DNA of 26,474 nucleotides from IMG/VR virus record IMGVR_UViG_3300024301_000077, positions 1 through 26,474 of that record; one strand, given 5' to 3'. The notes beneath the pieces were generated by a model. That model worked only from the letters and a program-made list of their open reading frames with translations, searched no databases and was not told the DNA's origin. How positions within the stretch are numbered: position 1 is the stretch's first letter; the number at the start of each line of letters is the position of its first letter. This DNA is from a virus. The position numbers were made by a program, and so were the translations under genes. This document shows, piece after piece, positions 14,565-21,827 of this stretch.

Positions 14565-15145
14565 TAGTTAACACTGATATTGATATTGATGTAGCAGATA
14601 GAAATAGATTACTTAGACTTATAAAGAATACACCTGCTATGATTAATCGTGATAACAAAAAAGTAAAACATAATACTGGTGTGTATTTTCATGAAGTTCC
14701 TGAAAATCCGTTTAATGGATTATGTACTATTGATTATAAAGATGCGGAAAGTTTGGGTTATTTTAAACTAGATATTCTTAATGTAAATATTTATGAAAAA
14801 ATTAAAGATACAAAACAATTAGATGATTTGTTGTCCATGGAGCCTATGTGGGATTTGCTAGAATATGAAGATATTGTTAAGCAATGTTTTCATATTCATA
14901 ATCATTTTGATGTAGTAAAAAAGATGAAACCTCGAAGCGTAGAACAACTTGCCGCAGTTTTGGCAGTTATTCGTCCAGCAAAAAGACATTTACTTGGTAA
15001 AAGTTGGGATATTATTATGTCAGATGTTTGGAAAAAACCCAATGACGACAGTTATTATTTCAAAAAGGCACACGCTCATGCCTATGCTTTAGCAATAGTA
15101 CTTCAATTAAATCAACTTGTCAAAGATTTTTCTTTACAAGGCTGA
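14561..15145 (+). CDS. Miniature DnaE/PolC-like protein (polymerase III alpha palm/fingers remnant)
   Basis: A 194-residue protein whose motifs run in the same order as the catalytic core of bacterial replicative polymerase III alpha. DIDID at 6-10 aligns with the E. coli PDFDVDF motif carrying D401 and D403. LGYFKLDILNVN (65-76) aligns with the KFDFLGL motif carrying D555. VKKMKPRSVEQLAAVLAVIRP (from 119) aligns with the region before the fingers' RPGP motif, and FKKAHAHAYA (167-176) with the NKSHAxAY motif. All three catalytic aspartates thus appear kept, while PHP, thumb, tail and OB domains (about 900 residues) are absent. Alignment is from memory. It may be a reduced polymerase-like enzyme or a repurposed fold. 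Last gene of the uvsW operon; its 3' end overlaps the minus-strand gene by 26 nt. Confidence 0.7.
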   Translation: MIVNTDIDIDVADRNRLLRLIKNTPAMINRDNKKVKHNTGVYFHEVPENPFNGLCTIDYKDAESLGYFKLDILNVNIYEKIKDTKQLDDLLSMEPMWDLLEYEDIVKQCFHIHNHFDVVKKMKPRSVEQLAAVLAVIRPAKRHLLGKSWDIIMSDVWKKPNDDSYYFKKAHAHAYALAIVLQLNQLVKDFSLQG

Positions 15146-15491
15146 TGCTTCGTCTCTTAATTCGTTTCGTTATATTATCGCTTAGTCTAACTTCGGGACC
15201 TGATAAAATCTCCATTTGTTTTACACTAAAACTTTGACTTGTATAACTAAACGGCCATCTATTCATTAGAGCAATATTGATTGGTAAACGACGATTAGTC
15301 TCCCACCACCATTCCTCTCCGAGCTGAAGGAATAGTTTTTTCTCTTCCACATCTCTCAATCTATTATAAACATACATGCTCGCAATTTGAGTATCGATGT
15401 TTTGCATAATACCGACATATTCATTGTTTGCATAAGATATAACAGTAAGAAATGGATATTTTTCCAAAAATTCTTGATACTTTGTTATCAT
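15120..15491 (-). CDS. Conserved hypothetical protein, only minus-strand gene
   Basis: A 123-residue protein; the best explanation of a stretch with no plus-strand gene. It reads like a real protein (FLEKYPFLTVISYANNEYVGI, FLQLGEEWWWETNRRLPIN, then a basic tail KRIKRRSISLVKK) and resembles hypothetical proteins I recall from T4-like cyanophages. Function unknown. Its 3' end overlaps the mini-DnaE gene tail-to-tail by 26 nt, and its 5' end faces away from a strong late promoter. No clear Shine-Dalgarno precedes the start. On the minus strand TAAATA (plus coordinates 15500-15505) would give a transcript start 3 nt before the ATG, suggesting late, nearly leaderless expression. Confidence 0.8.
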   Translation of the reverse strand: MITKYQEFLEKYPFLTVISYANNEYVGIMQNIDTQIASMYVYNRLRDVEEKKLFLQLGEEWWWETNRRLPINIALMNRWPFSYTSQSFSVKQMEILSGPEVRLSDNITKRIKRRSISLVKKNL

Positions 15492-15499
15492 TATAATTC

Positions 15500-15507
15500 T
15501 ATTTAGC
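15500..15507 (-). promoter_or_regulatory. Possible minus-strand late promoter (GCTAAATA)
   Basis: Reading the minus strand, GCTAAATA precedes the start of the 123-aa gene by 8 nt and keeps the TAAATA core. Predicted +1 is 3 nt before the ATG. The seventh core base after TAAATA is G rather than C, so it is weaker than the plus-strand elements. Confidence 0.3.
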
Positions 15508-15530
15508 CTTGTATATTTTGATCCAATTCG

Positions 15531-15539
15531 TATAAATAC
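15531..15539 (+). promoter_or_regulatory. Strong late promoter TATAAATAC
   Basis: Perfect T4 late octamer TATAAATA followed by C. Predicted +1 near 15544. AGGA at 15553-15556 is the ribosome binding site of the structural gene starting at 15564. Confidence 0.85.
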
Positions 15540-15563
15540 TCATATAATGTATAGGATCATTAA

Positions 15564-16388
15564 ATGAGCAATCACAGCACAAGTTATAGCATTTCACAAA
15601 GTGGTGATCTATTCACTTTACAAGACCACGGGACAACTAGTGGATTGGCAAAGTATAATAGTACCGCTGGAACTACTATCAACAGTCCTCTAAATTATCG
15701 AAAATTAGAAGCATTTAGGGGTGTCGATAATGAGTTCTTTTTCTTTATTAAGAATCAAGATAGAAAACCAGTTGATCTTAACAATATTGAAATCAATGTA
15801 ACTGTAATTTTTAGAGAAACCAGATCTGCGATTTTCTCTAAGAAATGCCAAATCACCGATTATGAATTAGGTGCTTGTAAACTTGTTTTAAGAAGTTCAG
15901 ATTTGCACAATGCAGAATCAGGATTATATGACCTCATACTTACTTATACAGATAATCAAGGGCTGGTTTTGCCGTTGTATGCTGATACAAATATGCGTCC
16001 ATCTTTAACAATGGAAATTAGTAATGACGCATTTATTATTCCAAAAATTACTGAAACGATTGATGTATTTCTAAGTGATAGTCAAGGATATATGGTTAGC
16101 GGAAGAATAAATGGTCCTGCTTTAATGAATAAACCATCAGGATTAGTTACATGGGCTGTATATACCACAGGATACACAGGAAAGTTTTTCCTTCAAGCCA
16201 CAACTAGTCATTATCCAGATGAAACAGACTGGTTTAATCTTGAACTTGGCGCTCTAGTTGATTGGTATATGTTTAATAACTTTACCGGTATAGAGCCATT
16301 TACAGTTCAATCTAATCTAATGTTCCTTCGTGCTAAATGGGAAAATACTGGCAACGGAACGGTTGACAAAATACTAGTTAGACTATAA
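15564..16388 (+). CDS. Virion structural protein with BppU-like N-terminal domain
   Basis: A 274-residue all-beta protein with a perfect late promoter. Residues about 42-140 (FFFFIKNQDRKPVDLNNIEI, then beta strands, then SGLYDLILTYTDNQG) follow the pattern of BppU/upper-baseplate N-terminal Ig-like domains, which present tail or baseplate proteins. The C-terminal half (WAVYTTGYTGKFFLQATTS, ending WENTGNGTVDKILVRL) looks like a second beta domain of the kind found in phage tail or capsid-decoration proteins. Placement on the tail is inference. The last 26 nt of the gene contain the early promoter of the primase, so two expression programmes overlap here. Confidence 0.82.
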   Translation: MSNHSTSYSISQSGDLFTLQDHGTTSGLAKYNSTAGTTINSPLNYRKLEAFRGVDNEFFFFIKNQDRKPVDLNNIEINVTVIFRETRSAIFSKKCQITDYELGACKLVLRSSDLHNAESGLYDLILTYTDNQGLVLPLYADTNMRPSLTMEISNDAFIIPKITETIDVFLSDSQGYMVSGRINGPALMNKPSGLVTWAVYTTGYTGKFFLQATTSHYPDETDWFNLELGALVDWYMFNNFTGIEPFTVQSNLMFLRAKWENTGNGTVDKILVRL

Positions 16389-16391
16389 TAT
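16363..16391 (+). promoter_or_regulatory. Early promoter of primase-helicase operon (predicted leaderless)
   Basis: TTGACA (16363-16368) with either TATAAT (16384-16389, 15-nt spacer) or TAATAT (16386-16391, 17-nt spacer). The second register puts +1 exactly at 16398, the primase ATG; the first puts it 2 nt earlier. It lies inside the end of the structural gene. No Shine-Dalgarno is present. Confidence 0.72.
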
Positions 16392-16397
16392 AACAGT

Positions 16398-17414
16398 ATG
16401 GCTTTAATTACTGAATTCGTGAAAACTGTGATTCCTGTGAACTGGAAATCTACCCCTAGTGGATGGACATCCGGTAATTGTCCTATGTGTGTTATTAATG
16501 GGCAAGGCCGCCCTGATACAAAAGGTAGAGGCGGCATAAGGTTTGATGATGATAAGTTTCAGTACAACTGTTTTAACTGTGGTTACAAAACTGGCTGGAG
16601 TCCTGGAAAACGTATTACAGGTAGACTAAAACGACTATTTCAACAATTCGGTGTTGATGAATCTGAAGTTCAAAGACTACAACTTGAATTACTTAAAGAA
16701 GAAGATGTAGCAGTAGTATTAGCAAGACAAGCAAAACGCAATGAGCCTGTTATTATTGATTGGGATGAATATCAACTTCCAGAAGGTGCCCAAAGTATTT
16801 GCGATTACACCGGAGAACCAACCCCAGAATTTATAAAAGCAGTTGAGTATTTGTATGAGCGTGGATTTGATCCAATGGATCCACGTTTTATGTACAGTCC
16901 AGCGAGCGCACCTGGTAGGATGAAGAACAGATTTATTGTGCCGTTCACATATAAGGACAAGGTAGTTGGTTATACTGCTCGCTGGATTGGCAATCCTCCA
17001 GAAGGCATGCCCAAGTATTTTAATCAACAACCTAAAAACAATTTTGTGTATGGTTTGGATAGACAAACACCGGACAAGAACATTGTTATAGTAACTGAAG
17101 GACAACTGGATGCCATTGTAACAGATGGTGTTGCTATTGGCAGTAACAATATCAATGATGATCAAGCAAATATTATTGATAGTTTGCAAAAACGTGTTAT
17201 ACTATTAGCAGATGCAGATAGTGCAGGTATGCGAGCAGTATACAAAGCCATAGAGCGTGGCTGGAGTGTGTCGTTTCCTGAATGGGATGATTGTAAAGAT
17301 GCAAGCGATGCTCTATTAAAGTATGGTAGATTGTTTACAGTGCGTAGTATATTGGACAGTGCGGTTAGCAATCCAACTAAGATTAAAGTATTAGCGAAAT
17401 CATATTGTAGATGA
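16398..17414 (+). CDS. 61: DNA primase gp61
   Basis: Synthesises RNA primers for lagging-strand replication together with helicase gp41. The 338 residues contain an N-terminal zinc-binding domain with C28-x2-C31 and C58-x2-C61, and a TOPRIM domain with VTEGQLDAI (232-240, E234) and LLADADSAG (269-277, D272 and D274). A substrate-handling segment RFIVPFTYKDKVVGYTARW lies between. Length matches T4 gp61 (342 aa). It has its own early promoter inside the preceding late gene and overlaps the 48-aa gene by 4 nt (ATGA), so primase, small protein and helicase form one operon. Confidence 0.95.
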   Translation: MALITEFVKTVIPVNWKSTPSGWTSGNCPMCVINGQGRPDTKGRGGIRFDDDKFQYNCFNCGYKTGWSPGKRITGRLKRLFQQFGVDESEVQRLQLELLKEEDVAVVLARQAKRNEPVIIDWDEYQLPEGAQSICDYTGEPTPEFIKAVEYLYERGFDPMDPRFMYSPASAPGRMKNRFIVPFTYKDKVVGYTARWIGNPPEGMPKYFNQQPKNNFVYGLDRQTPDKNIVIVTEGQLDAIVTDGVAIGSNNINDDQANIIDSLQKRVILLADADSAGMRAVYKAIERGWSVSFPEWDDCKDASDALLKYGRLFTVRSILDSAVSNPTKIKVLAKSYCR

Positions 17415-17557
17415 GACTTACGGATGAGCAAATTAAAGACTTTATTGAATGGGGAGGCGAAAGGTTGCCTAACCCAGATAACTACCCTCGAGTATTTGAA
17501 TATTATTTAATGCTGTATATGTATATTAAAAAGATAGGACCGTTTAATGGCAAATGA
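17411..17557 (+). CDS. 48-aa small protein between primase and helicase
   Basis: A short gene in the 132-nt gap between gp61 and gp41. It starts with an ATGA overlap with the primase stop and ends 11 nt inside the helicase gene, the same coupling style as its neighbours. The protein begins MRLTDEQIKDFIEWGGERLP and continues with a Tyr-rich helical segment (FEYYLMLYMYIKKIGPF). It reads as a small helical protein that could bind the primase-helicase complex. No family assigned; the coupling and clean reading frame are the evidence. Confidence 0.75.
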   Translation: MRLTDEQIKDFIEWGGERLPNPDNYPRVFEYYLMLYMYIKKIGPFNGK

Positions 17558-18929
17558 TTATAATGTAGAAATGCAAAAACTATTTGTAGAATTCCTAGCA
17601 CAGGATCAAGACTTATTTGTGCGTGTTAATGGTATTCTTGATACAGAATACTTTGATAGAACATTGCGTAAAAGTGTTGAATTTATTAGGAAACATGCAA
17701 ATGAATATGGTGCATTACCTACACTGCAACAAATTAAGGCAAGTACTGGCACTGAATTAGGTGGGATACCTGATGTAGATGACAGACATAAGAAATGGTT
17801 TGTAGATGAGTTTGAACAATTTTGTAAACACAAAGCACTGGAAAGTGCTATCCTAAAAAGCACAGACTTGTTGGAAAAAAGTGAATACGGCGCAGTAGAA
17901 AAATTAGTTAAAGATGCAGTCCAACTTGGCCTAGCAAAACACATGGGTACAAATTATTGGGATGATCCAGCAGGCCGCATCGAAAAAGTTCGTAACAGTC
18001 GTGGTGGTACAAGTACAGGATGGAAAGGTATTGATCAGAAACTTTATGGCGGATTTAACAGAGGAGAACTAAACATTTTTGCGGCGGCCTCAGGCGGCGG
18101 TAAAAGTTTGTTCTTACAAAACTTGGCACTTAATTGGGCATTGGAAGGCATGAACGTATTGTACATTAGTTTGGAACTTAGTGAAGAACTATGTAGTATG
18201 CGTCTTGATAGTATGCTTACAGGTTATAATACAAAAGAGGTATTTCGCAATACAGATGATGTAGATTTAAAAGTGCGTATGGCTGGTAAAAAAGCAGGAC
18301 GTTTACAGATTGTACAACTTCCTAATGGTATTACATGTAATGATTTAACAAGTTATATGCGTGAATTTGAAGTCAAGACTGGTGTTAAAGTAGACTGTAT
18401 GTTACTTGACTATTTGGACTTGATGATGCCTGCACAACGCAAAGTACCACCAAGTGATTTGTTTATTAAAGATAAATTTGTAAGTGAGGAGCTGCGTAAC
18501 TTTGCAGTAGAACATGATATGTTATTCGCAACAGCCTCACAGTTAAACCGTAGTGCAGTAGAAGAAATTGAATTTGATCATAGTCATATTAGTGGTGGTT
18601 TAAGTAAGATTCAAACAGCAGATAATGTTATTGGTATCTTTACAAGCCAAGCAATGCGTGAACGTGGTAGATATCAAGTACAGTTTATGAAAACACGAAG
18701 TAGTGCTGGTGTTGGACAAAAAGTAGATTTGGCATTTGATATAGCAGGATTGCGTATTACAGATCTAGAAGATGGCGAAGAAAGTGCTGAAGTTGCAACG
18801 GTAAATGGAACACTAGATAAAATACGCAGACAATCCACAGTAACACAAAACTTAACTGAAAACAATCTTGTTGAAAGAGCTGTTGATCGATCTGAGAAGA
18901 TGCGTGGTTTACTGAAAAAACAGGATTAA
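17547..18929 (+). CDS. 41: Replicative DNA helicase gp41 (DnaB-like)
   Basis: Hexameric 5'-3' helicase of the T4-type primosome. The 460-residue protein has an N-terminal helical domain (about 1-140), then the RecA-like core with GWKGIDQKLYGGFNRGELNI (158-177), Walker A AASGGGKS (180-187), a Walker-B-type CMLLDYLDLM and the DnaB-family ATASQLNRSA sensor segment. The C-terminal 60 residues are charged and probably flexible. Length is close to T4 gp41 (475 aa). It follows primase and the 48-aa gene in one operon. No terminator is visible after it; a late promoter begins 5 nt past its stop. Confidence 0.96.
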   Translation: MANDYNVEMQKLFVEFLAQDQDLFVRVNGILDTEYFDRTLRKSVEFIRKHANEYGALPTLQQIKASTGTELGGIPDVDDRHKKWFVDEFEQFCKHKALESAILKSTDLLEKSEYGAVEKLVKDAVQLGLAKHMGTNYWDDPAGRIEKVRNSRGGTSTGWKGIDQKLYGGFNRGELNIFAAASGGGKSLFLQNLALNWALEGMNVLYISLELSEELCSMRLDSMLTGYNTKEVFRNTDDVDLKVRMAGKKAGRLQIVQLPNGITCNDLTSYMREFEVKTGVKVDCMLLDYLDLMMPAQRKVPPSDLFIKDKFVSEELRNFAVEHDMLFATASQLNRSAVEEIEFDHSHISGGLSKIQTADNVIGIFTSQAMRERGRYQVQFMKTRSSAGVGQKVDLAFDIAGLRITDLEDGEESAEVATVNGTLDKIRRQSTVTQNLTENNLVERAVDRSEKMRGLLKKQD

Positions 18930-18933
18930 ATCG

Positions 18934-18941
18934 CTAAATAC
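18934..18941 (+). promoter_or_regulatory. Late promoter (CTAAATAC)
   Basis: CTAAATAC just after the gp41 stop keeps the TAAATAC core shared with the other late elements. Predicted +1 near 18946. It would drive the five-gene block to 22291. Confidence 0.6.
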
Positions 18942-18964
18942 AGTATAACAACATGGGAACTGTC

Positions 18965-19213
18965 ATGAAAAAGAATACACGATCTTTATTAGAAGAAATT
19001 AACAGTATCGCTCCAGTTAAAAGTAAACATCAACTTCTTGAAAGTAGAGGAGTCAATGCAATCAGTAGTATTGTTAATTTATTACAATTAATTGATGAAA
19101 GTTATGATCCTGAAACTGCTCAGGATATGACAAAGCGTGTAATGCTTAGTATCAAGAATCGTGACACTGACAGATTTATCCGTGGCATTAAAAAGATTCG
19201 AGATGTAAAGTGA
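18965..19213 (+). CDS. Small late hypothetical protein
   Basis: An 82-residue helical, mildly basic protein (RSLLEEINSIAP near the N-terminus; RFIRGIKKIRDVK at the end) with no known domain. Two starts are possible: ATG 18953 (86 aa), only 7 nt after the predicted late start, or ATG 18965, which has GGGAA (18955-18959) 5 nt upstream and a normal 19-nt leader; I prefer the second. It overlaps the next gene by 4 nt. A late, head- or DNA-associated role is inferred from promoter type only. Confidence 0.75.
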   Translation: MKKNTRSLLEEINSIAPVKSKHQLLESRGVNAISSIVNLLQLIDESYDPETAQDMTKRVMLSIKNRDTDRFIRGIKKIRDVK

Positions 19214-20400
19214 AAATTAGTGATATTATAGTAGGAACAAAACGTAGAAAGCATCGCAATCCACGAAGAAATAGAATAACACAGAATGATCTGTATAAGC
19301 CTGATCTTTCTAAATTAAGTGAAGGTGCCAGAATTCAACATGTTGAAGATTTAACTATTTGGGATGGTTCTGCTGGTGCTAGACGTGCATTAAATTATCT
19401 ACGCAAATTAGAAAGTTCTCCGGGTGACGTAACAATTAAATGGGACGGCAAACCCGCTGTTATCTTTGGAAGAAATGAAAAAGGTGAATTTGTTTTAACC
19501 GACAAAAGTGCATTTGGCGCAACAACCTATCATGGAAAAGTCACAAGCAAACAAGACCTACGCAGTATGATTGCAAATAGAAAGTCAAAAGACGAAGAAG
19601 AAAGACAGAGAAGAAATGCGTTTGCAGATCAAATGGCTGGAATTTGGGATTATTTTGAAAAAGCAACACCAAAGGATTTTAGAGGCTATGTACATGGTGA
19701 TTTATTGTATTTTACTACACCCAAAGAGATAAAAGGTAAACTAGTATTTGAACCAAATACTACAACATATTTTGCTGATCCACACAGTGACATTGGTAAA
19801 AAAATTGCTAATAGTAAAATTGGAGTTGTACTTCACCAGTATATAGATTTAGATGGAAATAAAAGTGCATCGGATGCCTCCAAGTTTATTAAAGGTGATT
19901 TGCTAGTCATGCCACCAGTGTTTGTCACGCATACGCCTGATATTGATATTCCAGAAGTAGATAGATTAGATGATTTAATTTCTAAAAATGCAAGTCAAAT
20001 TGATGACTTAATTAATGTTCCTTCTGAATTAAAAATGAGTAATTTTAAAGACATACTTTATACATATATTAATAACAAGACAAAAGCAGGACAACTAGAA
20101 AATTTAGGACAGGATTTTATGGAATGGGCTGAAAAATCCAACTTATCAGATCCGAAAAAGAATAGATTAATAGATTATGTTTCTCAAAAGAAACAAAGTT
20201 TTGGTGCAATGTTTCAAGTTATTGCAGGTATTATGAATGTAAAAAATAAAATTATTGCTGAATTAGATAATCAACCAGCAGACATAACAGCAAAAACTGA
20301 CGGTAAGCCCGGTGGTGAAGGTTATGTAATCGGTGCTGGCGATGCTAAACTAGTAAATAGAAGTGAGTTTACAGCAGCAAACATGGCGAGGAATAACTAA
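19210..20400 (+). CDS. Ligase-like nucleotidyltransferase family protein
   Basis: A 396-residue protein of a family I recall as uncharacterised in marine T4-like phages. Its motifs recall ATP-dependent DNA/RNA ligases: KWDG (77-80) as motif I with candidate nucleotidylated Lys77, GYVHGDLLYF (159-168) as motif III, GEGYVI (369-374) as motif IV and AKLVN (379-383) as motif V. An insertion of about 200 residues separates III and IV, far longer than in ordinary ligases. The first 25 residues are very basic (GTKRRKHRNPRRNR). It lies in a late unit, overlapping neighbours by 4 and 1 nt, so it is made with structural proteins. Ligase, capping-like transferase or an inactive relative are all possible. 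Confidence 0.72.
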   Translation: MKISDIIVGTKRRKHRNPRRNRITQNDLYKPDLSKLSEGARIQHVEDLTIWDGSAGARRALNYLRKLESSPGDVTIKWDGKPAVIFGRNEKGEFVLTDKSAFGATTYHGKVTSKQDLRSMIANRKSKDEEERQRRNAFADQMAGIWDYFEKATPKDFRGYVHGDLLYFTTPKEIKGKLVFEPNTTTYFADPHSDIGKKIANSKIGVVLHQYIDLDGNKSASDASKFIKGDLLVMPPVFVTHTPDIDIPEVDRLDDLISKNASQIDDLINVPSELKMSNFKDILYTYINNKTKAGQLENLGQDFMEWAEKSNLSDPKKNRLIDYVSQKKQSFGAMFQVIAGIMNVKNKIIAELDNQPADITAKTDGKPGGEGYVIGAGDAKLVNRSEFTAANMARNN

Positions 20401-21179
20401 TGGAAAAGAAATACACACCTAGTGAATATGCAGTTATGTATGGCGGCCATAGCCTTGATGATATGCAATCAGCAACCGTAGAACTAGCTCAACTTAATTT
20501 TATTCAAAGTTTAAGTGAAGCAAGAATGTTTCGTAGTAGAGCTCAAATCGGAAAAGAGGGTGCTAGAAGTTTAACAGATCATTTGTTTGTATCTCTTTTA
20601 AGTTTATATGCTATGAGTAATGACTACAACTATGCACCGGTAGCAAAAGAATATGCCAAAAGAACTAGACAATTAGGTAATTTCAATAATCCAAGTCCTA
20701 GTGGCACTGACTTATATCAAACAATTTATAGTATTGGTAAACCGCAGGGATTAATTGATGGAAATGAAAAAGATCAATTACTATTAGACAAAGTTCAACT
20801 TGATACTCCTAGAATTAGAAGATTTTTAGATAAAATTAAACAAGGTAATGTCAATCCTTCAGAAGCACAACAATTTTTCTATAAATTAGAACGAGATCTA
20901 AAGATTCAAGATCCTAAGTTAAGAGCATCTAGAAGGTTGATCCAAAATTGGAATACACTATCAAGCGATCAACAAAAATTAGCAGGTTCTCAATTGATGC
21001 GATATTATAGGCTTAATGCTAGACGCAGTGATCTGATGCCATTATTTGCAAATTATGCAAAAGACCAAGATCTAGATATCAACGATAAAGAAAAAATGGG
21101 AATTGGCGCAAGGGTATTGAAAACAGCAGGGTTGTTTGGACTTGGATACGGATTAGCAAAGGCCTACCCAACTGGATAA
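20400..21179 (+). CDS. Late hypothetical helical protein
   Basis: A 259-residue, mostly helical protein I cannot assign. It contains repeated charged helices (for example DTPRIRRFLDKIKQGNVNPSE) and ends with a glycine-rich hydrophobic segment (about 235-259, TAGLFGLGYGLAKAY) that could be a short membrane-interacting or amphipathic helix. The start shares one base with the stop of the nucleotidyltransferase-like gene (TAATG), indicating coupled translation; the two proteins may act together. Expressed late by promoter context. Confidence 0.82.
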   Translation: MEKKYTPSEYAVMYGGHSLDDMQSATVELAQLNFIQSLSEARMFRSRAQIGKEGARSLTDHLFVSLLSLYAMSNDYNYAPVAKEYAKRTRQLGNFNNPSPSGTDLYQTIYSIGKPQGLIDGNEKDQLLLDKVQLDTPRIRRFLDKIKQGNVNPSEAQQFFYKLERDLKIQDPKLRASRRLIQNWNTLSSDQQKLAGSQLMRYYRLNARRSDLMPLFANYAKDQDLDINDKEKMGIGARVLKTAGLFGLGYGLAKAYPTG

Positions 21180-21827
21180 ATGCAAGAAAAATATCTTTTA
21201 ATCGGACAACCACGCAGCGGAACAACATATCTATCAGCAATTTTTCAAAGATCTTTTTTCTTGAACCACTCCGGTGCTGCATATAATGAGCAAATAAAGA
21301 AAATTAATAATACCAATGATATTAAAATATTTTTAAACCATGTAAATAGTAAAAATCTCAAACATCCTGTAGTCGTTAAAGAACATCTCTGCTTATTACA
21401 AGATAATAATATTGATATAACTCAAGAATTTAATAATTTTTATCGCATTAAAATCATAAGAAAAAACATATCAGAAATAGCAATGAGTATGCTTATTGCT
21501 AGAGAACTTAATAAATATGAATTTTGGACAAATGAAGAAATAATATTTCCTAAATTCATAGTAAATGAAAGTGATGCAAAAGAATCATATTCTATAAGTA
21601 AAAAAAGACTGCAGGATATTGAAAGTTTAGATATAGAAACCCATCAAACAATATATTACGAAGATTTAACTGGAGATCCACTTAAAGATCAATTACTATT
21701 TCCAATGTTCCAAAATAATCCTATAAAAGAATTTGATAAAATCACAGTTAAAACTGCTGGTTATCAAGATAGTATTTTAAATTACAATGATGTGTTAGAA
21801 TGGTTTGACGAGGTAAAAAATATATGA
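21180..21827 (+). CDS. Sulfotransferase-like protein
   Basis: A 215-residue protein with the PAPS-binding 5'-phosphosulfate loop GQPRSGTTYL (9-18) and a later RIKIIRKNISEIAMSM segment matching the 3'-phosphate-binding region of sulfotransferases. Then TIYYEDLTGDP, a typical family element. These enzymes move sulfate from PAPS to sugars, lipids or proteins; the acceptor here is unknown. It starts directly after the preceding stop and overlaps the next gene by 4 nt, within a late structural unit. Compared with its neighbours it is Asn/Ile-rich and looks more A+T-rich, as does the radical SAM gene, which could mean recent acquisition. Confidence 0.85.
   Translation: MQEKYLLIGQPRSGTTYLSAIFQRSFFLNHSGAAYNEQIKKINNTNDIKIFLNHVNSKNLKHPVVVKEHLCLLQDNNIDITQEFNNFYRIKIIRKNISEIAMSMLIARELNKYEFWTNEEIIFPKFIVNESDAKESYSISKKRLQDIESLDIETHQTIYYEDLTGDPLKDQLLFPMFQNNPIKEFDKITVKTAGYQDSILNYNDVLEWFDEVKNI

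Noticed and set aside
16719-17189. 156-codon minus-strand open frame opposite the primase
   Set aside because: The primase frame is certain from its zinc and TOPRIM motifs; the minus frame is a shadow with no start signal.
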